Assembly: GCF_900108585.1 (NCBI RefSeq)
Contig: NZ_UESZ01000001.1
Coordinates: 496,001 to 560,000 of the forward strand
DNA from: Branchiibius hedensis
GTDB taxonomy: Bacteria; Actinomycetota; Actinomycetes; Actinomycetales; Dermatophilaceae
DNA length: 64,000 bases
Direction: 5' to 3'
In this document: positions 1 through 8,219 of the stretch, one piece after another
How the letters are laid out: each line of letters begins with the position of its first letter
Numbering within the stretch: the first letter of the stretch is position 1
Program-made: the position numbers and the translations under genes
The notes under the pieces: generated by a model
What the model was told of the DNA's origin: nothing
The model's database searches: none
The model's input: the letters and a program-made list of their open reading frames with translations, nothing else

Positions 1-18
1 TTTGGTGATGCTGCGCAT
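1..18 (-). CDS. Start of an unidentified leftward gene (partial, cut by the window edge)
   Basis: An ATG on the minus strand at 18-16 is preceded by AAGGAG (29-24) at a five-base spacing, a textbook ribosome binding site. Only six codons (MRSITK) lie inside the window, so no product can be named. The call rests only on the start codon and ribosome binding site. Confidence 0.45.
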
Positions 19-167
19 TGCTGCTCCTTGAAAATCGGCACATCGACCGTGACGGTCGTTCCCTGATCCTGGCATCCTGCGGTGCCGGGGGAGGGTCGCC
101 GCGCGGGTTTGTGACCTGCCCGTAACACCTTCCCGGCGAGCTTTCACCCCAATCCCAGCCCCCTCCC

Positions 168-247
168 GACGATTTTGAGGATTCCGACGTTTCTGAGGAC
201 GCCGCTGCTCTGTGCGTCCTCAGAAAGCTCGCCATCCTCAAAATTGG
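168..247. repeat. 80-bp palindromic repeat, 3' side of the first AbiEi/DUF559 gene
   Basis: This element is two nested inverted repeats: outer arms ATTTTGAGGAT (172-182) and ATCCTCAAAAT (234-244), a perfect 11 bp, and inner arms 190-202 and 214-226, a perfect 13 bp centred on TTTCTGAGGAC/GTCCTCAGAAA. It is colinear without gaps with 1147-1226 (56 of 80 positions identical by hand count), and the TGAGGA/TCCTCA blocks are the best-conserved parts. It ends 7 bases beyond the stop codon of the leftward gene at 255-1079. No T-run follows either stem, so it is not a canonical terminator, although termination cannot be excluded. Confidence 0.85.
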
Positions 248-254
248 CCCGGTC

Positions 255-1079
255 TCAGGCGGCGAGGTGTACCCCTTGGGCCACGGCCTGCATGATGCGG
301 TGCTGCACTTCCGGCCAGTGATTGACGACCTGGTCATAGCTGACGCGAATCACGACGTACCCCATGGTGATCAGCAGCGCATCGTGCGCAATGTCCTTGT
401 CGCGCTGTGGTCCCACGTGATGCCCGCCGTCGATCTGGACGACGAGGCGGTCGCCGATCAGCAGATCCACCGGACGTCCTGCGATGACTATCTGCTGCAG
501 GATCCGCACATCCAGGAATCTCAACCGGGTCATCGCGATCGACTCCAGGCCGGAGTCCGACCACGGCGCCGCTGTTGCAAGCACGGCGCGAGCGCGCCGA
601 CTCAACGGCAGCCGCCCCATCGACTCAGCGGTGACGAGGGCCTTGTTCATCGCCGACTCCCAGATTACGACTGCGCGCTCATGGGGTTGGCAGTCGGCAA
701 CGAGTAGCAGGCAGTTTTCCAGTGAGTCCGCAGCGACGTCGGGATGTCGCGGAATTGCTGGCTCGGCCCAGTGGACGACGCAACCTGTGGACTTGATGCC
801 ACCGGCGTGCTTCCTCGCCGCGATGTGAATCTGACCGTCGTCGATTGCCCACAAGCCCCGTCGAATCGCCTCGCTCAGGCAGGTCAACACGCCGCGGGCG
901 CGGACCGCTCGGATGACGGCCGGGTCGACGTCACGCGTTGCGACCCAACCTTTGCGCACACGGTAGATCTGTCGCGTCGCGAGGGCCTGTCGGATCGCGT
1001 GATCACTGAATCCGGCCGCCCGTAATGCGCGGGTGGGGACGATGCCGCCGGCGCGTCGCGTTACTTCAACGATGGTCAT
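255..1079 (-). CDS. AbiEi-like N-terminal domain plus DUF559 (PD-(D/E)XK nuclease-like) protein
   Basis: This 274-aa protein has a winged-helix-like N-terminus (about residues 8-50, with GGIVPTRALRAAGFS and RKGWVAT) as in type IV toxin-antitoxin AbiEi proteins. Its C-terminal DUF559/Vsr-like core (about 201-255) carries VDLL (D205), VVQIDGGHH (Q215, D217) and YVVIRVS. The expected catalytic E of the E-x-DG strand is Q215, so nuclease activity is uncertain. I chose the ATG at 1079 because homologues begin here; the frame stays open to 1205 but would then run through the flanking repeat. No Shine-Dalgarno sequence is visible. No toxin partner lies next to it, so it is a solitary gene. Family known; function inferred only; direct repeats lie on both sides. 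Confidence 0.8.
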   Translation of the reverse strand: MTIVEVTRRAGGIVPTRALRAAGFSDHAIRQALATRQIYRVRKGWVATRDVDPAVIRAVRARGVLTCLSEAIRRGLWAIDDGQIHIAARKHAGGIKSTGCVVHWAEPAIPRHPDVAADSLENCLLLVADCQPHERAVVIWESAMNKALVTAESMGRLPLSRRARAVLATAAPWSDSGLESIAMTRLRFLDVRILQQIVIAGRPVDLLIGDRLVVQIDGGHHVGPQRDKDIAHDALLITMGYVVIRVSYDQVVNHWPEVQHRIMQAVAQGVHLAA

Positions 1080-1131
1080 CCGGACACGGTTGCGGAATGT
1101 GCTGGTTGACGCGCGGCCGCCGAAGCAGATG

Positions 1132-1140
1132 TGTGGATAA
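1132..1140 (-). other. TTATCCACA nonamer (DnaA-box consensus) upstream of the first AbiEi/DUF559 gene
   Basis: The plus strand reads TGTGGATAA, an exact reverse complement of the DnaA-box consensus TTATCCACA. It lies 52 bases upstream of the gene start, between the start codon and the upstream copy of the 80-bp repeat. The same nonamer in opposite orientation is found at 33765-33773 upstream of the second gene of this family. Whether it binds DnaA is unknown. Confidence 0.6.
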
Positions 1141-1146
1141 CCGCTC

Positions 1147-1226
1147 GACGATTCTGAGGACAGTGAGGTTCCTGAGGACTTCTGGGCGCGCAGCATCCTC
1201 AGCAACGTCTAAATCCTCAAAATCGG
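1147..1226. repeat. 80-bp palindromic repeat, 5' side of the first AbiEi/DUF559 gene
   Basis: This is the second, direct copy of the element at 168-247, with the same length and order of blocks. The outer arms pair at 11 of 12 positions (CGATTCTGAGGA, 1149-1160, with TCCTCAAAATCG, 1214-1225) and the inner arms are CTGAGGA (1172-1178) and TCCTCAG (1196-1202). It starts 67 bases before the ATG at 1079. The gene is therefore bracketed by direct copies of a palindromic element. Confidence 0.85.
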
Positions 1227-1310
1227 TGAGGGGAAGGTGGCGGGGCAGAGTGGCAGGGCGGCCGGGCGCTGACCTGCGGAAATGACATTCATGTGATTCG
1301 ACACGCCGGA

Positions 1311-1355
1311 ACACAGCATCTAGGGGTTGTCAGCGAAGCAACCCCTAGATAGTGT
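1311..1355 (+). promoter_or_regulatory. nrd promoter with a 12-bp inverted repeat (candidate NrdR operator)
   Basis: A -35 element TTGTCA (1327-1332) and a -10 element TAGTGT (1350-1355) are 17 bp apart, so transcription should start near 1361-1363, at the first base of the riboswitch aptamer. The promoter is embedded in a perfect inverted repeat, ATCTAGGGGTTG (1318-1329) and CAACCCCTAGAT (1339-1350). The ends of this repeat read ACACAGCAT and AGATAGTGT, which resemble the halves of two NrdR boxes (10/16 and 11/16 to ACACTATATATAGTGT, starts 29 bp apart). NrdR control of class I nrd genes is well known; the assignment here is an inference from modest matches. Confidence 0.5.
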
Positions 1356-1361
1356 GGCGCA

Positions 1362-1541
1362 CGCAGTGGTCCTCCCTGGCGAACACCGGGGAGGGGCAAG
1401 AGGGAAGCCGGTGAGATTCCGGCACTGCCCCGCAGCGGTAAGTGAGGACGAAAGCCGTCATCAGCACTGGGTGAGCCACCTGGGAAGCGACGGCCGGTAG
1501 GCGCGGTGAGAGCCGCACAGTCACGAGTCCGAAGACCTGCC
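1362..1541 (+). promoter_or_regulatory. Cobalamin (AdoCbl) riboswitch
   Basis: The segment carries the conserved landmarks of the B12 aptamer in order: GTGGTCCTC near 1366, GGGAAGCCGGTGAGATTCCG (1412-1431), CCCCGCAGCGGTAAG (1428-1442), the GTGAGCCACCTGGGAAG region (1470-1487), and the 3' B12-box strand CCGAAGACCTGCC (1529-1541). It lies 131 bases upstream of nrdA. In Streptomyces the class I nrdABS operon is known to be shut off by adenosylcobalamin through such a riboswitch, leaving the B12-dependent class II enzyme to supply deoxynucleotides. The same logic is inferred here. Confidence 0.95.
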
Positions 1542-1546
1542 ATTGC

Positions 1547-1569
1547 CCCTGCCGCAGCCTGCGGCGGGG
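1547..1569 (+). terminator. Hairpin after the aptamer, candidate riboswitch expression platform
   Basis: CCCTGCCGCA (1547-1556) pairs with TGCGGCGGGG (1560-1569) across a 3-base loop, with one G-U pair. It lies six bases past the B12 box. Only short T stretches follow (CTT, CTTT), so it may be a weak intrinsic terminator or the structural element that couples ligand binding to expression. No sequestering of the nrdA ribosome binding site is obvious by eye. Confidence 0.4.
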
Positions 1570-1672
1570 TGCTTGCGGCTTTCGTGGGACGAGCCGGGCA
1601 GGTACGTCGATCGCTGCGCGCTACCTCCCCCTTCCCCGCCCGTGAGCGGACTTCGAGGGAAGGAACGCAGCA

Positions 1673-4189
1673 GTGACACTTCACGTGACCAAACGCGACG
1701 GCACTCGTGAGCCGTACGACGCCGATCGCATCAACCGGGCCATCGAGCGGGCGGCCGCCGGTCTGCCGGACGCGATGGCCAAGACCATGCAGATCGCCTC
1801 GGAGCTGGCGATCACGCTCTTCGACGGGATCACCACCCAACAACTCGACGAGGCCGCGATCAACGTCGCGGTGCAGAACGTCAAGGACGACCCGGACTTC
1901 GACGTCATCGCCAGCCGGTTGCTGCTGAAAACCATCTACAAGAAGGTCCTCGGCGACTTCGAGACGACGACCGAGTTGGCGCTGCTGCACCAGGCCCGCT
2001 TCCCCGGGTACATCCGCGAAGGCGTCGAGGACGGACTCTTCGACAAGCGCCTTGCGAGCACCTATGACCTCGAAGACCTCGCGGCAGCCCTCGATCCGCA
2101 ACTCGACGAAGGTCTGCGCTACATCGGCATCGTCACCCTGCGCAATCGCTACATGGCCACCGACGCACGCCGGAACCCGATCGAGGTGCCCGCCTACTTC
2201 TGGATGCGGGTCGCGATGGGTCTGTCGGTGGGCGAGACCGAGCCCACCAAAGCCGCGATCGGCTTCTACCGCAAGATGGCCTCGCTGGACTACCTCGCGG
2301 CCGGCTCGACGCTGGTCAACGCCGGCACGCAGACCCCGCAGCTGTCCAACTGCTTCGTGATGCAGATGGATGACGACATCGAGCACATCGCCACCTCAAT
2401 GCGCGACGTCATGTGGTTGACCAAAGGCACTGGTGGCATTGGCCTTTCGGTCACCAAGCTACGCAGCGAGGGCAGCCCGATCCGGTCCAACAACACCGCA
2501 TCGACCGGGCCGATCCCGTTCATGCACACCATCGACTCGATCCTGCGTGCGGTGTCCCGGGGTGGCAAGAAGTTCGGTGCGCTGTGCTTCTACATGGAGA
2601 ACTGGCACCTGGACTTCCCGCAGTTCCTCGACCTGCGGCAGAACGCCGGCGACCCGTACCGTCGCACCCGCACGGCCAACACAGCCGTGTGGATCAGCGA
2701 CGAGTTCATGAAGCGGGTTGTCGCCGATGACGATTGGTACCTCTTCGACCCGCTGGAAACCCCCGACCTGGTCGAGTTGGTCGGCGATGACTTCTCCCGG
2801 CGGTACGCCGAGTACGTGGCCCTCGCCGAGCGCGGCGGTCTGCGGTCGTATCGGAAGGTGCGGGCCAGGGAGCAGTGGAAGGCCATCCTGGTTTCCCTGC
2901 AGACGACCTCGCACCCGTGGCTGACCTGGAAGGACACCATCAACCAGCGGGCGCTCAACGACAACACCGGCACCATCCACCTGAGCAACCTGTGCACCGA
3001 AATCACCTTGCCGCAGGACCGCGACAACGTCTCGGTGTGCAACCTTGCCTCGATCAACCTGTCACGGCACCTGGTTGACGGCCAATGGGATTGGGACCGC
3101 CTGGCCGAGTCCACGCGCCTGGCGGTGCGGCAGCTGGACAACCTCATCGACATCACCAAGTCGTCGGTCCACCAGTCCGAGCACTCCAACAGTAAGAACC
3201 GCGCGATCGGTCTGGGTCTGATGGGCTTCACCGATGTCGTCGAGCGGCTGGGCCTGTCTTACGCCAGTCCGGAGGCTGCTGACCTCATCGACCAAGTGAC
3301 CGAGTTCATCTCCTGGCACGCCATCGACACGTCGTGTGATCTGGCTGCCGAGCGGGGTGCCTACGCCAACTTCGAGGGATCCGGCTGGTCCAAGGGGCTG
3401 GTCCCGTACGACACCCTCGACGTGCTCGAGCGGCGCCGCGGCGTCGAGGTCGAAGTCGACCGTACGGCGCGCCTGGACTGGGACGCGCTGCGCACCAAAG
3501 TGAAGGGTGGCATCCGCAACGCGACCCTGATGGCCATCGCACCCACCGCGTCCATCGGGTTGGTCGCCGGGACCACCCCGGGGCTGGATCCGCAGTTCTC
3601 CCAACTGTTTTCGCGCGCGACCTCGGCCGGGAAGTTTCTCGAAGTCAACCGCAACCTCGTGGCTGCCCTGCAGGAGCGCGGACTGTGGGAGCAGGTGCGG
3701 GAGGAGTTGCTCCGGGCGCAAGGCGACTTGTCAGCGGTGCCCGGCATCCCCGAGGACCTGCTGGAGACCTACCAGACGTCGTTCCAACTGCCGCCGGACG
3801 CCTATCTGGTCATTGCCTCCAGGGCGCAGAAGTGGATCGACCAGGCGATCAGTCGCAACATCTACCTGGAGTCCCGGGACGTGGGTGCGATGGCCGACCT
3901 CTACATCGATGCGTGGCGCAAGGGTGTGAAGACGACCTACTACCTGCACATGAAGCCGCGGCACACCGCTGAGCAATCGACCGTGAAGGTCAACAAGGCG
4001 CAGGCCAGTGGCCGCAGTGGCGGCGGGTTCGGCTTCGCCAAGAAGACCGCTCCCGAGAAGGCACCCGTCCCGTCACCGCGGGAGGTGACGATCGAGGAGA
4101 AGCCAGCGATCGACGTACCGGAAATCATCGAAGGTCTGGTCTGCCCGACCGACCCCCAGGAACTCTTGAACTGTGAGGCATGCCAATGA
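1673..4189 (+). CDS. nrdA: Class I ribonucleoside-diphosphate reductase, alpha (catalytic) subunit
   Basis: This 838-aa protein reduces ribonucleoside diphosphates using a radical delivered by the beta subunit encoded next door. An ATP-cone allosteric domain fills about residues 2-95. Active-site residues are visible: C227 (SNCFVM), the loop N439-L-C441-T-E443, C456 (VSVCNLASINL) as partner of C227, the radical-path tyrosine pair in KTTYYLHM, and a C-terminal NCEACQ dithiol for reduction by thioredoxin. The GTG start at 1673 is preceded by GAAGGAA. The gene overlaps nrdB at its 3' end and is controlled by the cobalamin riboswitch. The C-terminal linker (about 780-825) is Lys/Pro-rich. Confidence 0.97.
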   Translation: MTLHVTKRDGTREPYDADRINRAIERAAAGLPDAMAKTMQIASELAITLFDGITTQQLDEAAINVAVQNVKDDPDFDVIASRLLLKTIYKKVLGDFETTTELALLHQARFPGYIREGVEDGLFDKRLASTYDLEDLAAALDPQLDEGLRYIGIVTLRNRYMATDARRNPIEVPAYFWMRVAMGLSVGETEPTKAAIGFYRKMASLDYLAAGSTLVNAGTQTPQLSNCFVMQMDDDIEHIATSMRDVMWLTKGTGGIGLSVTKLRSEGSPIRSNNTASTGPIPFMHTIDSILRAVSRGGKKFGALCFYMENWHLDFPQFLDLRQNAGDPYRRTRTANTAVWISDEFMKRVVADDDWYLFDPLETPDLVELVGDDFSRRYAEYVALAERGGLRSYRKVRAREQWKAILVSLQTTSHPWLTWKDTINQRALNDNTGTIHLSNLCTEITLPQDRDNVSVCNLASINLSRHLVDGQWDWDRLAESTRLAVRQLDNLIDITKSSVHQSEHSNSKNRAIGLGLMGFTDVVERLGLSYASPEAADLIDQVTEFISWHAIDTSCDLAAERGAYANFEGSGWSKGLVPYDTLDVLERRRGVEVEVDRTARLDWDALRTKVKGGIRNATLMAIAPTASIGLVAGTTPGLDPQFSQLFSRATSAGKFLEVNRNLVAALQERGLWEQVREELLRAQGDLSAVPGIPEDLLETYQTSFQLPPDAYLVIASRAQKWIDQAISRNIYLESRDVGAMADLYIDAWRKGVKTTYYLHMKPRHTAEQSTVKVNKAQASGRSGGGFGFAKKTAPEKAPVPSPREVTIEEKPAIDVPEIIEGLVCPTDPQELLNCEACQ

Positions 4190-5169
4190 CGATTCTCGGC
4201 ACCGGTATCCAGGATGGTCTGCTACTCAAGCCGATTCGCTACCAGTGGGCCTACGACCTCTATAACCAGGCAGTGGCCAACACGTGGTTCCCGCATGAGG
4301 TGCAACTGGGGGAGGACCTGGCCGACTTCGAGCGGATGACCGCCGAGGAGCGGCACGCGGTCACCTTCCTGATGAGCTACTTCAATCCCAACGAGTTGCT
4401 GGTCAACAAGGCGTTGGCCTTCGGGGTCTACCCCTACATCAACGCGCCGGAGGGGCACCTCTACCTGGCCAAGCAGATGTGGGAGGAGGCCAACCACTGC
4501 ATGGCGTTCGAGTACGTGCTGGAGACCTTCCCGATCGACCGCGACGAGGCCTACAGCGCGCATGTCGACATCCCTTCGATGGCCGCCAAGGAAGCCTTCG
4601 AGGTGAAGTTCATCGAGCGGATGGCGAGCACCCAGCTGGACATCACCACCACCGAGGGCAAGCGGGACTTCGTGCGCAATCTGGTGGCGTACAACGTTGT
4701 GCTGGAGGGGATTTGGTTCTACAGCGGCTTCATGGTGGCGCTGAGCTTCCGGCAGCGAAACCTCCTGCGCAACTTCGGCTCCCTCATCGACTGGATCGTG
4801 CGGGACGAGTCGTTGCACCTCAAGTTCGGGATCAACCTGATCCTGACGGTGCTGGAGGAGAATCCCGACCTGCAGACGCAGGAGTTCGCCGACGAGATCC
4901 GGGCGATGATCCTGGATGCGGTGGAGATGGAGTCGGCCTACAACCGGGATTTGTTGCCGCGCGGCATCCTCGGTCTGAACGCGGACTACATCAACACCTA
5001 CGTGCAGTACCTGGCGGACCGCCGGTTGGAGGAGTTGGGCTTCGAACCCCATTGGGGCGTCAGCAATCCCGCCAAGTGGATGGCGACCGCGAACGACACC
5101 CTGCAGTTGGTCAACTTCTTCGAGTCGATCAACACCAGCTACGAGGTGGACGCTAAGGCCGGCTCATGA
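4186..5169 (+). CDS. nrdB: Ribonucleotide reductase beta (R2) subunit, class Ic-like (Phe at the radical-Tyr site)
   Basis: This 327-aa protein houses the dimetal cofactor that starts catalysis. I chose ATG 4186 (ATGA overlap with nrdA, GAGG eight bases upstream) over ATG 4180. The ligand set is E70, E101, H104 (EEANHCMAF), E174 (VVLEGIWFY), E208 and H211 (RDESLH). The residue at the usual radical tyrosine is F108, and the first ligand is Glu, not Asp. The spacing 70/101/104/108/174/208/211 equals that of the Chlamydia trachomatis class Ic protein (89/120/123/127/193/227/230, from memory), and Y319 matches its Y338. This predicts a Mn(IV)/Fe(III) cofactor. The residue matching Chlamydia Y222 is W203. 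Confidence 0.95.
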   Translation: MTILGTGIQDGLLLKPIRYQWAYDLYNQAVANTWFPHEVQLGEDLADFERMTAEERHAVTFLMSYFNPNELLVNKALAFGVYPYINAPEGHLYLAKQMWEEANHCMAFEYVLETFPIDRDEAYSAHVDIPSMAAKEAFEVKFIERMASTQLDITTTEGKRDFVRNLVAYNVVLEGIWFYSGFMVALSFRQRNLLRNFGSLIDWIVRDESLHLKFGINLILTVLEENPDLQTQEFADEIRAMILDAVEMESAYNRDLLPRGILGLNADYINTYVQYLADRRLEELGFEPHWGVSNPAKWMATANDTLQLVNFFESINTSYEVDAKAGS

Positions 5170-6362
5170 GTGTGCTGCCCCTGCGCCTCGTGCGCAGGGG
5201 CAGCCTCACCCTCGGCCCGGCGTTCGTCGCCGCCATTGCGTACGTCGACCCGGGCAACATCGCGGCCAACACCTCTGCGGGGGCTCGGTTCGGATATGCC
5301 CTGCTGTGGGTCGTCGTCCTGGCGAGCGCAGTGGCCGCGCCGATGCAGTACCTGTCGGCGAAGTTGGGTGGCGCGACCGGCCGATCGCTGCCGGAGTTGA
5401 TGCGCGAACGCCTCGGTGCCAGAGCACGGCTGGCCTACTGGGCTCAAGCCGAAATCGTCGCGGTGGCAACGGATCTGGCGGAGGTCATCGGTGCGGCCGT
5501 GGCCTTGCACCTGTTGTTCGGGCTGCCGATGTTGCCGGCGGCGCTGGCGGCCGGCGCGCTAGGACTCCTGATCCTGCTCTGCCGCGACCGGCTCGGGGCA
5601 CGGGCGCTGGAAGCTCTGGCCGCAGGGTCGTTGGTGCTCATCGGTGCCGCATTCCTGCTCGGCACGGCGATCGCACCGCCGGCGATGGCGGACGCTGCTG
5701 CCGGGTTCATCCCCACGCTGGGATCCGGGCAGCAGGTGATGGTTGCCGCGGCCATCGTCGGAGCCACGATCATGCCGCATGCGATCTATCTTCATTCGGG
5801 CTTGAGTGCTGAATGCCCCCAGCCGACAGCGGAATTGAAGAGGCAGGTGGGACGGGCGATGGTCCTCGCCGGTACGGTGAATGTCGCAATGCTGCTCTTC
5901 GGTGCCGGCGCCTTGCAGGGTCAGACGGACGACGACTTCGCCGCTGTCGCCGGGGCGATCACCGCCCGGTTGGGGCAGGGTGCCACGACCGCGTTCCTCG
6001 TCGCACTGCTGCTGTCCGGGCTGACCTCCACCGCCGTGGGCACGGCGGCGGGGGAGACGATCATGGCGGGGTTGCTCCATCGCCGCATCTCGCCGTACCT
6101 GCGACGGATCCTGACCCTCCTGCCCGCCCTCGTGCTGATCGCCCTCCACATCCCGCCGGTGACCGGCCTGCTGGCCTCGCAGATGGTCCTGTCACTGGGC
6201 ATCCTGGCTGCCCTGGTGCCGTTGGTGCGGCTGACCTGCGACCGGCAGCTGATGGGGGAGCGAGTCAACGATCGCGTCATGAGGGTCTGCGCGTGGGCGA
6301 TCGTGGCGGCCATCGGGGTGCTCAACGTTGCCCTGGTGCTGGTCACCCTGACCGGTCTGTGA
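5166..6362 (+). CDS. mntH: NRAMP-family divalent metal (Mn2+) importer
   Basis: This 398-aa membrane protein has the NRAMP signature DPGNIAAN near residue 28 (TM1) and MPHAIYLHS (TM6), the two unwound metal-binding segments, with about eleven predicted membrane spans. Members of this family import Mn2+ (some Fe2+) by proton symport. The ATG overlaps the nrdB stop (ATGA), so it should be translated with nrdB and share the cobalamin riboswitch. The coupling fits a Mn/Fe cofactor in NrdB. In Streptomyces the third gene of this operon is the regulator nrdS, not a transporter. The 3' end overlaps the convergent flippase gene by 20 bases. Confidence 0.92.
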   Translation: MSVLPLRLVRRGSLTLGPAFVAAIAYVDPGNIAANTSAGARFGYALLWVVVLASAVAAPMQYLSAKLGGATGRSLPELMRERLGARARLAYWAQAEIVAVATDLAEVIGAAVALHLLFGLPMLPAALAAGALGLLILLCRDRLGARALEALAAGSLVLIGAAFLLGTAIAPPAMADAAAGFIPTLGSGQQVMVAAAIVGATIMPHAIYLHSGLSAECPQPTAELKRQVGRAMVLAGTVNVAMLLFGAGALQGQTDDDFAAVAGAITARLGQGATTAFLVALLLSGLTSTAVGTAAGETIMAGLLHRRISPYLRRILTLLPALVLIALHIPPVTGLLASQMVLSLGILAALVPLVRLTCDRQLMGERVNDRVMRVCAWAIVAAIGVLNVALVLVTLTGL

Positions 6363-7587
6363 CCCGACCCGCTGTGTGCTGACCGCGGCGCTCGACGTAC
6401 CTCCGCAGCAGGAACCACTGAATGGCTACGCCCGTGGCCTCCGCGGCGATCTCTGCGATCACCGCACCGGAGGGGCCGTGCCAGCGGGCCATAGGCCCGA
6501 CGGCGCCCAGGGCGATGACAGCGGCCGGGATCGTCGCAGCCGTGATCAGATTCGCCTGGCCCGTCGCCACCATGGCAAGACCAAGACCCATCGTGGTGCA
6601 GATGATCGCCAGCAGGAGGCCGGACGCCGCGGCCACCGGATAGGGGATGTCGACCTGACCGCTGAACACCAATCGGGACACGGTCGGTGCCAACGCGGCG
6701 TACCCGATGCCACTGATCAGGCCGACGCTGGCACAGATGCGTGCGGCGGTGCGCACCCGGCGATCCCGGTCGTTCGGGTCGGCGCTGCCCACCCAACTCT
6801 GCAACCGCGCGGGCACGGCGTGCAGGATCGATGCACCCATCCGCATCAGCCGCTCGGTCGCCGCGAACACCGGTGTAGCCGTGGGCGCGACCAGTTGCAC
6901 GATCGAGACCGGAAGCCCGATGTAGAGCACGTTGAACAACAGTCCTGACCCCATCACCAGCTGACTGCGGGCCACCCCGGGGGCGAGCCGCCAGTCCACC
7001 GCTGTCGGCACCGATGCTCGGCCGAGGATCAATCGCGCCGCAAGCAGCATGAGCGGCACCGACAAACAGGTCAGCAGGCTGAAGGTGATGAAGGGTGCCC
7101 CAGCCCGAAGGGCGACCGCTGAGGCGATCGCGAGCAGGATCTTGGGCAGCGACTCGCTCCACAGCACCGCCAGCGGTCGACCGATGCCCACGAAGAACCA
7201 CTGCGGAGTCATCGCCTGAGCCGCGGTCCCGGCCGCGAGAATGCCGGCCGCCAGCGGCGCATGATCAACCAAGAAATACGTGCCCAGGCCGACGGCAACG
7301 GCGGCTGGCACGACGGCAAGCGGCCGGGAGGTCAGCGAGAGCCGGTACTGCTCGAGACGACCGGCATCGTCGAGACCAGCGACCTGCTGCGGTCCGGCGA
7401 CGCCCCAACCCATCTGCCCAGCCACCGCTGCTGCGCCGCCGAGCGCCTGGGCCAGCGCCATCGACGTCCACCCTGACGACCCGAACCGTGCGGTGATCGC
7501 CGGGATGACCAGTAGCGGGGAGAGAAACCCTGCTGCGGGGATGAGCACATACAGCAGCATCTGCCGCATCTGCCGCACCCGCTCCAC
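6343..7587 (-). CDS. Polysaccharide flippase-like (Wzx/MATE-type) membrane protein
   Basis: This 414-aa integral membrane protein has about 12 hydrophobic segments (for example [20 protein letters not shown] near the N-terminus and AVIALGAV near the C-terminus) and Arg/Gly-rich loops, as in lipid-linked oligosaccharide flippases of the MOP superfamily. I chose GTG 7587, which has AGGGG five bases upstream; a TTG at 7605 is possible but has no ribosome binding site. It faces the acyltransferase gene at 7647 across a divergent promoter. The substrate is unknown; the rhamnose-type polysaccharide cluster at 13-20 kb is a plausible partner. The family is only moderately certain because such proteins diverge strongly. 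Confidence 0.7.
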   Translation of the reverse strand: MERVRQMRQMLLYVLIPAAGFLSPLLVIPAITARFGSSGWTSMALAQALGGAAAVAGQMGWGVAGPQQVAGLDDAGRLEQYRLSLTSRPLAVVPAAVAVGLGTYFLVDHAPLAAGILAAGTAAQAMTPQWFFVGIGRPLAVLWSESLPKILLAIASAVALRAGAPFITFSLLTCLSVPLMLLAARLILGRASVPTAVDWRLAPGVARSQLVMGSGLLFNVLYIGLPVSIVQLVAPTATPVFAATERLMRMGASILHAVPARLQSWVGSADPNDRDRRVRTAARICASVGLISGIGYAALAPTVSRLVFSGQVDIPYPVAAASGLLLAIICTTMGLGLAMVATGQANLITAATIPAAVIALGAVGPMARWHGPSGAVIAEIAAEATGVAIQWFLLRRYVERRGQHTAGRVTDRSG

Positions 7588-7633
7588 GCCGTTCCCCTCG
7601 CTCAAGCGCCGATTGTGCCGTACTAGCGTCGGC

Positions 7634-7639
7634 TAGTCT
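7634..7639 (+). promoter_or_regulatory. -10 box of a probable leaderless transcript (acyltransferase)
   Basis: TAGTCT fits the actinobacterial -10 pattern TANNNT and lies seven bases before the ATG at 7647. No ribosome binding site exists in that gap, so transcription probably starts at or next to the start codon. Confidence 0.45.
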
Positions 7640-7646
7640 CGCGATC

Positions 7647-8219
7647 ATGTCGGTCAAGGACGTGATCAAGTCGGTGCGCCCGGCTCGACTCGGTGTCGAG
7701 GGTGCACTGTTCCTCGCTGGGGAGGCTACTGGTCGACTACCAGTGCGCAGTGCGCGTACGGCGATCGCCCGGCATGTCCTGGGCGTCCAGATCGCGCCGG
7801 ACGCCCTGGTCTATCGCTGGCGCGAGATCCGCAACGGATCCGGTATCAGGGTCGGCTCGGGCAGCGTGATCGGGTTGTGGTCCATCCTCGACGGGCGTCA
7901 AGGGATCACCATCGGGCGCACCGTCTCGGTGTCGTCGGACGCGTCGTTCTGGACGATGCAACACGACTACCGGGCCGACGATTTCCACGCCGAGGGTGCG
8001 CCGATCACCGTCGAGGACTTCGCCGTGATCGGCCCGTCCACCATCATCCTGCCGGGCGTCACCATCGGCGAAGGCGCAGTGGTTGCTGCCGGCGCCGTCG
8101 TCAGCAAGGACGTGCCGCCGTGGACGGTCGTTGCGGGAATCCCGGCGAAACCAATCCGGCAGCGACCCGTGCAGCGCAACTACTCGTTGCACAACGGCGA
8201 CGCCATGTACTTCCTGTGA
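7647..8219 (+). CDS. Hexapeptide-repeat acyltransferase (WcaF/NodL-like O-acetyltransferase)
   Basis: This 190-aa protein has a left-handed beta-helix with hexapeptide turns ([20 protein letters not shown], about residues 130-150) and the typical ending [12 protein letters not shown] histidine in the W-T-M-Q-H-D segment near residue 107 is the likely acetyl-transfer base, as in colanic-acid acetyltransferases. It probably acetylates a sugar of a cell-surface glycan using acetyl-CoA. It is transcribed away from the flippase and ends directly against nagA (convergent, no gap). The exact substrate cannot be told from sequence. Confidence 0.85.
   Translation: MSVKDVIKSVRPARLGVEGALFLAGEATGRLPVRSARTAIARHVLGVQIAPDALVYRWREIRNGSGIRVGSGSVIGLWSILDGRQGITIGRTVSVSSDASFWTMQHDYRADDFHAEGAPITVEDFAVIGPSTIILPGVTIGEGAVVAAGAVVSKDVPPWTVVAGIPAKPIRQRPVQRNYSLHNGDAMYFL

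Noticed and set aside
255-1079. Complete type IV toxin-antitoxin pair
   Set aside because: Only the AbiEi-like side is present, fused to DUF559; no AbiEii-type nucleotidyltransferase toxin neighbours either copy, and the nucleotidyltransferase at 25726 is distant and of another kind.
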